Shown piece by piece: positions 17,350-27,500 of a stretch of 64,000 bases of DNA. The stretch spans positions 35,254 through 99,253 of the forward strand of contig HF996029.1 in NCBI GenBank assembly GCA_000432515.1, read 5' to 3'. Within the stretch, counting starts at the first letter, position 1. The number at the start of each line of letters is the position of its first letter. Under the pieces are notes generated by a model that had not been told where the DNA came from, did no database searches, and saw only the letters and a list, made by a program, of their open reading frames with translations. A program made the position numbers and the translations under genes. The stretch comes from Bacteroides sp. CAG:545 (GTDB taxonomy: Bacteria; Bacteroidota; Bacteroidia; Bacteroidales; UBA932).

Positions 17350-19359
17350 CTATGCGTCAATGTTTGCGTAATGTGCATTTTCTTCAATGAACTGTCTGCG
17401 TGGCGGCACATCATCGCCCATAAGCATTGAGAAGGTCCTCTCTGCCTCGGCAGCATTGTCAATGGTGATTTTACGGAGTCTTCTCTTGGACGGGTCCATT
17501 GTCGTATCCCACAACTGATGGTCGCTCATCTCTCCGAGACCTTTGTAGCGCTGTACTGTCACGCCCTTGTCAGACCCCTTTCCGAGTTTCTGGGTTGCTT
17601 CAGCACGCTGTGCGTCAGTCCAGCAATAGATCTCTTCCTTGCCTTTCTTCACCAGATAAAGCGGCGGGGTTGCCAGATAGACATAGCCGTTTCTGATGAG
17701 GTCGAGCATATATCTGAAGAAGAATGTCAGAATCAATGTGGCGATATGGCTGCCATCGACATCGGCATCGGTCATGATGATGACCTTGTGGTAACGCAAC
17801 TTGCTGAGGTCCATTCTCTTCTCGCCGTTCTCGTCAGCCTGTGCCACAGTAACGCCGAGCGCAGTGTAGATGTTTCTGATTTCTTCACTGTCGAATGCCC
17901 TGTCCTCGGCTGCCTTCTCGACATTGAGGATCTTACCTCTCAACGGAAGGATGGCCTGGATGCGGCGGTCTCTACCCTGCTTTGCGGTACCGCCTGCGGA
18001 ATCTCCCTCGACAAGGAACAATTCGCAAAGCTCAGGATTCCTCTCGGAGCAGTCCGCAAGCTTGCCCGGCATACCGGCACCTGACATGACCGTCTTTCTC
18101 TGAACCATTTCACGTGCCTTGCGGGCAGCAGTTCTGGCTGTTGCGGCAAGAACGACTTTCTCGATGATGAGCTTGGCGTACTTTGGATTCTCTTCAAGAT
18201 ACTGGTCCATCGCCGCTGAAGTAGCCTGTGACACGATGGAAGTGACCTCACTGTTTCCGAGTTTCGTCTTGGTCTGGCCCTCGAACTGAGGCTCAGCTAC
18301 CTTCACGGAAACCACGGCGGTAAGACCTTCCCTGAAGTCTTCCTGGGTAAGTTCCACCTTCACCTTCTCCAGGAGCTTGTTCTTGTCGGCATAGTTCCTC
18401 AACGAACGGGAAAGACCCATTCTGAAGCCCTGGAGATGGGTACCGCCCTCAATAGTGTGGATATTGTTCACATATGAGAGGATTGTCTCCTTGTAGCCGT
18501 TATTGTACTGGAGTGCAATGTCGATAGGAATGATCTTGTCGGATGTCACACATACCGGTTCAGGAATAATCTCTTCCTGGCTCGCATCGAGATATTTGAT
18601 GAATTCCTTCAATCCTTCCTGGGAGTAGAATACATCATTCTTATAGATCTGCTTTCCGGTAGGACTGCTGTTTCCGTTCGCATCGACCACATACTCGTCC
18701 ACGAGGGTACGCTTGTCTGTCAATGTAATCTTGATTCCCCTGTTCAGGAACGAGAGTTCACGCATCCTGTTCGCAAGAGTCTCGTAGTTATAGATGGTAG
18801 TGACATTGAATATCTCCGGATCCGGATGGAATGTGATGGTGGTTCCCGTGTCTTCGCACTCGCCGATCACTTCTACCTGAGTCAAAGGCTTTCCTTTGGA
18901 ATATTTCTGCTGATAGATCTTGCCTTCCCTGTGGATTTCAGCCACGAGGCTGTCCGACAACGCGTTCACACAGGATACACCGACACCGTGAAGACCTCCT
19001 GACACCTTGTAGCTGTCCTTGTTGAACTTACCGCCGGCGTGAAGAACCGTAAGAACCACCTCGAGAGCAGACCTGTGCTCTTTCGGGTGCATTCCCGTAG
19101 GGATTCCTCGTCCGTTATCCTGGACTCTGATGGAGTTGTCTTCCAATATTGAAACTTCGATGTGGTCGCAGAATCCGGCCATAGCCTCGTCGATACTGTT
19201 GTCCACAACCTCATACACCAGATGATGGAGACCTCTTACACCCACATCGCCGATATACATTGACGGTCTTTTCCTCACCGCCTCCAGTCCTTCGAGGACC
19301 TGAATACTGCCCGCAGAATACTGCTCTTCAGCTTCGCGCATCTTCTCGTTCTCTTCCAT
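17350..19359 (-). CDS. gyrB: DNA gyrase subunit B
   Basis: 669 residues. The GHKL ATPase domain carries YEVVDNSIDEAMAG and GLHGVGVSCVNALS, the transducer follows, and the Toprim domain shows LFLVEGDSAGGTAKQ and DADVDGSHIATL; the C-terminus holds QRYKGLGEM. GyrB supplies ATP hydrolysis for negative supercoiling. The length (about 670, without the proteobacterial insert) suits Bacteroidota. A 168-base MITE-like element sits about 50 bases upstream of its start. Confidence 0.97.
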   Translation of the reverse strand: MEENEKMREAEEQYSAGSIQVLEGLEAVRKRPSMYIGDVGVRGLHHLVYEVVDNSIDEAMAGFCDHIEVSILEDNSIRVQDNGRGIPTGMHPKEHRSALEVVLTVLHAGGKFNKDSYKVSGGLHGVGVSCVNALSDSLVAEIHREGKIYQQKYSKGKPLTQVEVIGECEDTGTTITFHPDPEIFNVTTIYNYETLANRMRELSFLNRGIKITLTDKRTLVDEYVVDANGNSSPTGKQIYKNDVFYSQEGLKEFIKYLDASQEEIIPEPVCVTSDKIIPIDIALQYNNGYKETILSYVNNIHTIEGGTHLQGFRMGLSRSLRNYADKNKLLEKVKVELTQEDFREGLTAVVSVKVAEPQFEGQTKTKLGNSEVTSIVSQATSAAMDQYLEENPKYAKLIIEKVVLAATARTAARKAREMVQRKTVMSGAGMPGKLADCSERNPELCELFLVEGDSAGGTAKQGRDRRIQAILPLRGKILNVEKAAEDRAFDSEEIRNIYTALGVTVAQADENGEKRMDLSKLRYHKVIIMTDADVDGSHIATLILTFFFRYMLDLIRNGYVYLATPPLYLVKKGKEEIYCWTDAQRAEATQKLGKGSDKGVTVQRYKGLGEMSDHQLWDTTMDPSKRRLRKITIDNAAEAERTFSMLMGDDVPPRRQFIEENAHYANIDA

Positions 19360-19409
19360 TATTTTCTTTTAAAATTTTCTATTCAAATCAACTTGTCTGT
19401 CTGACTTTT

Positions 19410-19577
19410 TTAGAAACTGTTTTGAAATTATTCACAGAAGGTTTGAGTGGAAAAAACTTCAGATTCAACCGAGGGTTCAGGGAAGATAGCTGGGACTATC
19501 TGACCTGAAAACTCGGGAAGAAGATGAAGGAATTTTACCTCAAACAACTATTCAATCATTTCAAAACAGGTTCTTAA
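19410..19577. mobile_element. MITE-like element with terminal inverted repeats
   Basis: 168 bases flanked by inverted repeats: TTAGAAACTGTTTTGAAATT from 19410 and, on the other strand, TTAAGAACCTGTTTTGAAAT from 19577. A second, nested pair (GTTTGAG near 19441 and CTCAAAC near 19539) lies inside. There is no transposase. Ends of this kind resemble those of Bacteroidota DDE insertion sequences, from memory. It separates a -7-like site (19583-19590) from gyrB. Confidence 0.7.
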
Positions 19578-19582
19578 TCTCA

Positions 19583-19590
19583 CAAATATA
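19583..19590 (-). promoter_or_regulatory. Possible gyrB -7 element
   Basis: TATATTTG on the minus strand fits TAnnTTTG. If used, gyrB transcription would run through the MITE-like element, giving a leader of about 220 bases. Confidence 0.4.
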
Positions 19591-19597
19591 GTAAAAA

Positions 19598-21370
19598 TTA
19601 GAGATTCAGACAAATGCCTGCGGTGAATCCGACACCGCCGTCCATATACATTCCATAACGCTGTATCTTCATATTCAGAAGGTTCTCACCTCTGAGCCAG
19701 AATGACAATTTGTTGTTGAATGCATATTCGGCATGCAGACCGAGATTCAGCCATCCGGGAACCCTCACATTCATAGTCGTATGAGCTACGGGAGTGAGCT
19801 CTCCCCCGTTCTCCTGCATTGACACGAGAGTAGTTTCTCCCTTCCTCACGGTCGCGAATTCCGCAGAAACTCCCGCGAAGATTCTCTTCTTCCAGTTATA
19901 TGTGCCGTCGAGATGGCCGGAGAAGAGCGACTGGTTCAGATAAATGTGCTGATTTGCTATTTCCGAATCCTTGAATGAATTGGAATTGATCCTGAAATCC
20001 GAATCCAATGTGAAATCACGTGAATCCCACTGGAACTTCATATTGACATAACCGGCCGTACCGCCTACCACCATCATATTGGACATATACATAAGATTGT
20101 CAGCAACAGTCGGGGCAGCAGTTCCTATGCGAATGGCGGAGATACCGTCAAACGGCATGTCCTCATAGCTTCTGAAGCCTCCACGCACGTCGTAACGGAA
20201 CCTGTTCCTGATATTTCCGGCGAAACCGAGCGCCAGATTATACTGCTCCACATAGTTGTTGGTCAGGCCGTGTGACGGAAGATAGAAATGGTACTTCTCC
20301 TTCATTGACGAGAACTGATTCCTGTAATCGCCGCCAGTCGCCCTGAAATATAGGTTCAGATAATCCCTCACTGCCTCAAACCCAATATAGACATCCGGAT
20401 AAATCATCGTTCCCTTATTGGTATTGACAGACTCCGGCTTGTCCTTTTCGCTGATGTTGAAACCTAACTTCACACCGAGGCTCAGATCCCATCTGTTCTT
20501 GTCAAATGCGTATTTCGGGGTGATGTAAGCCGTCCCTATGGCCGTGTTCATATAGCCTTTATACCAAGTCATGCCATAACCCACATCCGCCAAGATCCTG
20601 TTGTGCCTGCTGAGCACCGGACCAAGAGTGAACTTGAAGTCCAAGTCATTGGCTTTCAACGCTCTGTCCCCGGCAAGCATACCCTGCGAAGAGAATGCAT
20701 AGTTTACTGCAATGTCATAATACAGGAAATTCTCCGAAAGGCTTGTGGAATAAATATGGGCAAATGCCCTCGCAGAATTGAATCCTGTGGCACCCTCTCC
20801 GGTCTTTCCCTGTATTCCCTTATAGTTCAGGTCGAAAGCGATTACTGCCTTGCCGAGATCAGCCTGAGCATTGGCCCCCGCAGTCGAATACAGGTCATAG
20901 CCGTTCCACGAGCCTCCGGCCGATTTCAGCATACCGTCCGCATCGAACCGCATATTCTTGTAATCACCTATGTATGAATGATGTGAGCCATATACGGACA
21001 TTCTGAACCTGCCCTTGGTCAATGGTTCCCAGACGAGGTCGAGCGACGGTCTGAGACGATATCCTGTTCCAGCCTTGAGATAGAACTTCCGCCCGGTAAG
21101 CGCAGCCGCCTGCGGTTTCATTTCCAGAAGATAAGGGCTGAAATCATACGACCCCCTATATGGATTCTCAAAAACAGAGTAGTCGAAATCCAGGTCAAAG
21201 CGCTTCAGCGAATCCGGCACGAACATTTCCTGAGCCGGTTTGTGAACCTCCATAAGACTGCCCTCGTACGCCTTTGTCACTGAAACAGTCGGATTCAGAT
21301 TCTGAGCTCCGGCAGAAACGTAAGTCAATACCGAACCGGCAGCCGCTAATGTCAAATATATCTTTTTCAT
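19598..21370 (-). CDS. Outer-membrane beta-barrel protein, TonB-receptor-like
   Basis: 590 residues with a signal peptide (MKKIYLTLAAAGSVLTYVSAGA). The rest is rich in alternating aromatic/polar strands (FYLKAGTGYRLRPSLDLVWE, FRMSVYGSHHSYIGDY) and ends in a barrel-closing strand GVGFTAGICLNL, predicting an outer-membrane barrel. There is no plug domain or TonB box, so it is not a full TonB-dependent receptor. It begins one base after the stop of the large TPR gene, implying translational coupling and a shared job, perhaps in envelope assembly. Function is not known to me. Confidence 0.75.
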   Translation of the reverse strand: MKKIYLTLAAAGSVLTYVSAGAQNLNPTVSVTKAYEGSLMEVHKPAQEMFVPDSLKRFDLDFDYSVFENPYRGSYDFSPYLLEMKPQAAALTGRKFYLKAGTGYRLRPSLDLVWEPLTKGRFRMSVYGSHHSYIGDYKNMRFDADGMLKSAGGSWNGYDLYSTAGANAQADLGKAVIAFDLNYKGIQGKTGEGATGFNSARAFAHIYSTSLSENFLYYDIAVNYAFSSQGMLAGDRALKANDLDFKFTLGPVLSRHNRILADVGYGMTWYKGYMNTAIGTAYITPKYAFDKNRWDLSLGVKLGFNISEKDKPESVNTNKGTMIYPDVYIGFEAVRDYLNLYFRATGGDYRNQFSSMKEKYHFYLPSHGLTNNYVEQYNLALGFAGNIRNRFRYDVRGGFRSYEDMPFDGISAIRIGTAAPTVADNLMYMSNMMVVGGTAGYVNMKFQWDSRDFTLDSDFRINSNSFKDSEIANQHIYLNQSLFSGHLDGTYNWKKRIFAGVSAEFATVRKGETTLVSMQENGGELTPVAHTTMNVRVPGWLNLGLHAEYAFNNKLSFWLRGENLLNMKIQRYGMYMDGGVGFTAGICLNL

Positions 21371-21371
21371 A

Positions 21372-24300
21372 CTACTTTTCCCTCTGTGCTATCTTCTTCA
21401 GACGCATATTAACATTGTCAAGGATATCATCATTTTTGTCTGACGGCTCATATCCGTCACGGACACTCTCGAAAGTCGCTTTTGCCTGAGCCATGTCGTC
21501 CCTTTCAGCAAAAGAATCGCCCAATGTGACGAATGCTTTCGCAAGCCAGTAAGTCTGGTCGCTTCCCGCATCGGAGAACGCATACACAAGTTTCTCTACC
21601 TCGTCGAACTTGCCCTGGTCGTAAGCGTCCTGGATAATCAGATACGCTGCCTCAGCCCCTTCCGGTGTAGATTTCTGTGAAGAAAGCTTGCGGAGTATCG
21701 CGAATGCCTCATTTCTGCGGCTCGAAGCAAGATAAGATTTCGCTTCAATGTACTGTGCATGACGGACTTCGTCCTTGTCGCTCCTCTTGTCCGCAGCGAC
21801 CTTCACCGCATTGCTGACAGCCGCATCGTAATCTTTGGCATTGTATGCGGAATTCATCATTCCGACGATGGCCGTATGCTTGTTGTTCTCGATTTTCGCA
21901 TTCTCAAGCAGGGACTGGTAACCGGAATAGGCATCATTGTAATGCTCTATGCTGTAGGACAATTTCGCAAAACTGAGCGAAGCGGCCTCCACAAACGATG
22001 TCTCGCCACACTCGATGACCTTCTTGTACCAGTCGCAGGCCTGCTCCTTCTTGCCGATGTTCTTGTACGACTCGGCCATATAGAATTCCGCAAGATTTAC
22101 ATTTGAGCCCTGAGGATACTCATCCAGATATGCCTGCAGCGACTTTATGGCCTTCTGGTAATTCTCCGCAAGGAAAATCTGCTCGGCAGCATTGAAGAAC
22201 ATCGTCTCCTCATTGCCCTCAGTCCCCTGACCGTCCAATGTCTTGAGATAAGCGAAATAGGCCTCAGGTTCCTGTTTGGTCTGGTATATGGACTCGATGG
22301 CCCTGAGCGCATCCTCCGAATACACCGTCGAAGGCATCCTGCTGACCACCTGCTTATAATATCCGAGCGCATCGTCAAACTGGGATTCATTGGCCGAAAT
22401 CATCCCCAATCCGATCAATGCCCTTGCGCGGTAAGTGGAGTCGCGGCTCTCAGACGAAAGTTTCTTGAAAATTTCAGCTGCATTGGCATTGTCGTCATCA
22501 GCCATATACGCGCGGCCGAGTTCATAGACAGTCTCGCTCCAGAACGAAGCCGTCGGAGCTGTCTGGGCAACTGGCGCAAGCAGGTTGATCTCATCTTTCG
22601 TCTTGTTGGTCAATGAAAGTGCCAGGCCCGCCTGATAGTACGGATACAGGTCATTCGCGCTGCCGCCGCTCCTGATCGCCTCTTCATAAGAAGCTATCGC
22701 ATCCTTATAGTTCTTGTCAATGAAATAGCTGTCGCCTTTTCGGGTCAATGCATCTGTACGTCTTCTCTTGTCGCCGCTCTGCAGATACACGTCGAACCAC
22801 TCGCAGGAAGACGGGTAGGCGCCTGACTTGAAATAGCAGTATGCCACGTCGTAAGGCAGGAGATTGCCTTCCGGACGACCGTAAAGCGCAGAATTGTTGT
22901 ACAATGTCTTGTAAACCTCGGCAGCCTTGGCGTAATCATCTGAACGATAATAACTTTCGGCGAGCCAATAACGTGACAGCTGATTGAACGGTGAACGTTT
23001 TCCTGAATAGTAGGCTGCCGTCTTGAGGCATGGTATCGCCTTACGGTATGAACCTGAAGAAATCAGCTGTTCCGCACGCAGGTAATTGGCCTTCATGTAA
23101 TTGGCCTTCATATCCTTGTCGAGGACATCGATATTGTCATAAGCCTCCACGGCGGCAGCATAATCATGATTGTACAGAGCAGCAAGGGCGATGTAGCTGT
23201 AGATACGGTCCCCTTTGGCCAGCTCCGGATATTTCTTGATATACTGTTCGAATACGGAAGGGTCATGGTTCAGGTCGAAAGCGAGTTTCGCATAATTGAA
23301 ATACGCATCCTCCTGAATGTCAGCATCATACTCTTCGTATGCCGCGTCTTTGAAAGCGTCCATGGCAGCCACCTTGTTCTTCAGTTTGATATAGCCGTAT
23401 GCCATCTGGTAATTCGCGATCTGTCCCAACGAGTCGCTTCTGTCATCCATCTTGGAATAGTTCTCGACAGCACCTTTGTAGTCGGACAAGGCATAGAGCA
23501 GCGATCCAGCATAGAAGTGGTCCTTCCTGGTTCCTGAAGCGGTATCGGTAAGGTCATAATACTTCTTGGCAGCAGAAGCATCCCCTTGCACAAGGTAGGA
23601 CTCGGAGATGATACGTGCAAGATGCGGTTTCCTCTCCTTCGGCACCGAAGCGAATATCTTCTCGGCATTGTCAGTGACATATTTGTAGTCCTTGTCCATA
23701 AAACGGCATTCCAGAATATAGTATGCCGAAACTTCAGCGAAACGCGGATCCTTCACCGACTTCGCAAACCACTTCTCTGCCTCCGCGAACTGCTCCCGCT
23801 CATAATAGATATAGGCGGCGGAATATGCTGACGGAGCCTGATAGTCGTTCTTCGGAAGAGAGGACACTTCAAGGAATCCTTCCAATGCGGAGGCCACGCT
23901 GCCGATCTGGAAATCAGCATACGCCTTCTTGAACCTGAACTCCGCCAACTGGCTCTTATAGAGAGACTTGGCCTTGATCTGGGAGAACTCGGCCGAAGCA
24001 GCTGGATAGTCAGGGATATCGAAGAGATTCAGCGCATCAGCGTATTTCATCTGAGGCACAAGTCCGGAATACGGATACTTTTCAATGTATTTCTCCATTG
24101 CGGCCTGGGCAGCATAGGATTTCATCTTGATATCGCACAGTACCGCATACCCGTTGGCGAAAGGATTCTCAGGATACGAAAGGAAAATCTCACGCGCCTT
24201 CACATACATTCCGTGCTCGTAAAGTTCCCTTGCATACTTGAGGTCCGACTTTTCGTCGCCGGCAACTGCGCAATTCCTGTCAATGTTCCCGAAATCCACA

Positions 24301-24389
24301 CTGTAATCCGATGCGGATGAGGTCAATGACGAGGCGGCCATTATGGCTACTGTCAATGCAGCTGTTATAGTCTTATTGTTCATTTTCAT
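21372..24389 (-). CDS. Large periplasmic TPR-repeat protein
   Basis: About 1005 residues from ATG 24389 (MKMNNKTITAALTVAIMAAS, a signal peptide); an upstream start would add residues with no signal-peptide logic. Almost the whole chain is tetratricopeptide-like helical hairpins (for example AAEVYKTLYNNSALYGRPEG, AIASYEEAIRSGGSANDLYP, ALGYYKQVVSRMPSTVYSED). A duplicated MKANY pentapeptide near residue 430 reflects an 18-base tandem DNA repeat near 23091-23126. Such proteins scaffold multiprotein assemblies. It is coupled to the outer-membrane barrel gene just downstream; the pair may act together, but no function is established. Confidence 0.85.
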   Translation of the reverse strand: MKMNNKTITAALTVAIMAASSLTSSASDYSVDFGNIDRNCAVAGDEKSDLKYARELYEHGMYVKAREIFLSYPENPFANGYAVLCDIKMKSYAAQAAMEKYIEKYPYSGLVPQMKYADALNLFDIPDYPAASAEFSQIKAKSLYKSQLAEFRFKKAYADFQIGSVASALEGFLEVSSLPKNDYQAPSAYSAAYIYYEREQFAEAEKWFAKSVKDPRFAEVSAYYILECRFMDKDYKYVTDNAEKIFASVPKERKPHLARIISESYLVQGDASAAKKYYDLTDTASGTRKDHFYAGSLLYALSDYKGAVENYSKMDDRSDSLGQIANYQMAYGYIKLKNKVAAMDAFKDAAYEEYDADIQEDAYFNYAKLAFDLNHDPSVFEQYIKKYPELAKGDRIYSYIALAALYNHDYAAAVEAYDNIDVLDKDMKANYMKANYLRAEQLISSGSYRKAIPCLKTAAYYSGKRSPFNQLSRYWLAESYYRSDDYAKAAEVYKTLYNNSALYGRPEGNLLPYDVAYCYFKSGAYPSSCEWFDVYLQSGDKRRRTDALTRKGDSYFIDKNYKDAIASYEEAIRSGGSANDLYPYYQAGLALSLTNKTKDEINLLAPVAQTAPTASFWSETVYELGRAYMADDDNANAAEIFKKLSSESRDSTYRARALIGLGMISANESQFDDALGYYKQVVSRMPSTVYSEDALRAIESIYQTKQEPEAYFAYLKTLDGQGTEGNEETMFFNAAEQIFLAENYQKAIKSLQAYLDEYPQGSNVNLAEFYMAESYKNIGKKEQACDWYKKVIECGETSFVEAASLSFAKLSYSIEHYNDAYSGYQSLLENAKIENNKHTAIVGMMNSAYNAKDYDAAVSNAVKVAADKRSDKDEVRHAQYIEAKSYLASSRRNEAFAILRKLSSQKSTPEGAEAAYLIIQDAYDQGKFDEVEKLVYAFSDAGSDQTYWLAKAFVTLGDSFAERDDMAQAKATFESVRDGYEPSDKNDDILDNVNMRLKKIAQREK

Positions 24390-24480
24390 AATAATATCCA
24401 ACACCTGTGTATAAACACGTAAATTTAGCAATTATCATCGTCATTGTCAAAAATGATGCTGGACTTGAGCCGTCATTGAC

Positions 24481-24523
24481 AAAAAAATTCCCGGGGAACC
24501 ATATTTCTATGATTTCCCGGGAT
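24481..24523 (-). terminator. Terminator of nifJ
   Basis: TTCCCGGGGAA and TTTCCCGGGAT arms form a stem on the minus strand followed by TTTTTTT, about 20 bases after the nifJ stop. Confidence 0.75.
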
Positions 24524-24544
24524 TCTATTCAGTAAGATGTAGGC

Positions 24545-27500
24545 TTATTTGCCTGCCAATCTCTTGTATGATTCGAGACGGAGTTTTGCAAATTCCTCTG
24601 TCTTCTGGAGGAGCTCATCAGCTCTTTCAGGGAAGAGTTTGTAGAGGGATGCAAAACGGACCTCGCCCTTCAGGAAGTCCTGGAACTTGCTCCAGTCAGG
24701 TTCCTTGCTGTCGAGAGAGAACGGATTCTTGTCTGTTCCTTCGAGTTCAGGGTTGAACCTGTAGAGGTGCCAGTAACCGCACTCGACTGCGAGTTTCTCC
24801 TCTTTCTGGCTGAGACCCATTCCGGCCTTCAGACCATGGTTGATACAAGGTGCGTAAGCGATGATGAGTGATGGTCCGTCATAAGCCTCAGCCTCCTTGA
24901 TAGCGTTCAGGTACTGAACAGGGTTTGCGCCCATAGCTACCTGAGCCACATATACATAGCCATAGCTCATTGCCATCATTCCGAGGTCCTTCTTGCGGAT
25001 CTTCTTGCCGCTTGCAGCAAACTTGGCGATAGCGCCCGCAGGAGTTGCCTTGGATGACTGTCCGCCGGTGTTGGAGTAAACCTCAGTATCGAGTACGAGG
25101 ATGTTCACATTCTCACCTGAAGCGAGCACGTGGTCAAGTCCGCCGTATCCGATATCGTAGCTTGCACCGTCACCTCCGATGATCCACTGGCTGCGTGCAG
25201 CAAGGAACTTCTTGTATGTGAGGAGTTTCTTGCAATGAGGACAATCAGTGTTCTCCATGAGAGGAACAAGTTTGTCAGCTACTTCACGGGTAACAGCAGG
25301 ATTGTTCTTGTTCTCGAGCCACTGCTTGAAGAGTGCCTTGATCTCGTCAGAAGCCTTGTCGCAGTCGAGACCCTCTGTCATGATTTCAGCGATGGTCTGT
25401 CTGATGCGGTCAGAACCGAGTTTCATACCGAGACCGAACTCACAGAAGTCCTCGAAGAGGGAGTTTGCCCAAGCAGGACCGTGTCCTTCAGAATTGGTGC
25501 AGTATGGTGATGCAGGGAATGAAGCTCCGTAAATGGAAGAACATCCTGTAGCATTGGCAATCATCATTCTGTCGCCGAAGAGCTGGGTGATGTTCTTGAT
25601 GTATGGAGTCTCGCCGCAACCTGCGCAAGCGCCTGAGAATTCGAACAATGGTTGTGCGAACTGTGAGTTCTTCACGCTCTGGGCCTTGTTTACGATAGTC
25701 TCCTTGTAGCCCACCTTGGTATTGAGGAAGTCGAAGTTCTCCTGCTCTGCCTGTGCGTCGAGAGCGGAAACCATGACGAGAGCTTTCTCCTTGGCAGGAC
25801 ATACGTCAACGCAGTTGCCGCAACCAGTACAGTCTGCTACTGAAACTGAGAGGGCGAACTTGTAATCCTTGAGGTTAGCCTTACCCTGGGCCAGTTTGAG
25901 ACCTGCAGGAGCAGCTGCTGCCTCTTCTTCATTGAGAAGGAACGGACGGATAGCTGCGTGAGGGCAGACAAATGCACAAGTGTTGCACTGGATACAGTTG
26001 TCAGGCTGCCACTGCGGAACGAACACTGCCACGCCACGTTTCTCATAAGCGGCTGTGCCGGCAGGCATTGTACCGTCAACGTACGGCATGAATGAACTTA
26101 CAGGAAGGGTATCGCCTGCCTGGGAGTTCACTACGTCAGCGATTTCTTTTACGAACTCAGGTGCGAGACGGTCCTTGCCCGGATTCTCGAACTTGGCAGT
26201 AATGCTTGCCCACTCTTCAGGGACATTGACCTGCTCGTACTCACCACCGCGGTCAACAGCGGCATAGTTCATATTGACGACCTTCTCACCTTTCTTGCCG
26301 TAGCTCTTCACGATAGCGTCCTTCATGTATTTAACAGCGTCCTCGTAAGGGATGATGCCTGTAATCTTGAAGAATGCAGACTGGAGAATGGTGTTGGTTC
26401 TTCCGCCGAGACCGATTTCAGATGCAATCTTGGTAGCGTCAATGATATAGAACTTGATGTGTTTCTTGGCAAGTGTAGCCTTCACGAACTCAGGAAGTCT
26501 CTTGACTGTCTCCTCTGCGTTCCAAAGGCTGTTCAGAAGGAAGGTACCGCCATCCTTGATGCCTTTGAGCACGTCATACTTGCGGAGGTATGAAGGAACG
26601 TGGCATGCCACGAAGTCCGGTGTGGACACGAGGTACGGAGCCTTGATCTGGGCGTCACCGAATCTGAGGTGAGAGCAGGTGTATCCGCCTGATTTCTTGG
26701 AGTCGTAGTCGAAATAGCCCTGGCAATATTTGTTCGTATGGTTACCGATGATCTTGATGGTGTTCTTGTTTGCACCTACTGTACCATCTGAACCGAGACC
26801 GTAGAATTTGCACTCTGTAGTACCAGGTTTTACGATGGAGATCTCTTTCTTGATAGGGAGTGACTTGAAGGTGACGTCATCTACGATACCGATGGTGAAA
26901 CCGTTCTTAGGTTCTGCCTGCTCGAGGTTGTCGAATACTGCGACGATCTGTGCAGGTGTGGTATCCTTGGATGAAAGACCATAGCGGCCGCCTACGATAA
27001 CCGGCTCCATGTCTTTGCCCTGGAACATTGCCTTTACATCGAGGTAGAGAGGCTCTCCGAGAGCTCCCGGTTCCTTGGTCCTGTCGAGGACAGCGATTTT
27101 CTTCACGCTCTTAGGGAGCACCTTGAAGAAGTATTTCTCTGAGAACGGTCTGTAGAGGTGTACAGAAACGACTCCATATTTTCTTCCGTGTGCTTCGAGA
27201 TAGTCGATGGTCTCCTTGATGGTCTCGGTAACTGAACCCATAGCCACGATAATCTCTTCTGCATCCGGAGCACCGTAATACTCGAACGGACGGTATGTTC
27301 TGCCGGTAAGTTCACCGAGCTCGCCCATGTAACGTGCAACTACATCAGGAACAGCATCATAGAACTGGTTTCTGGACTCTACAGCCTGGAAATAAACGTC
27401 TCCGTTCTGAGCTGTACCCCTTGTTACAGGAGATTCCGGAGTAAGTGCTCTTGCCCTGAACTTCTCGAGTGACTTGGTGCTGACCATCTTTCTGAGATCG

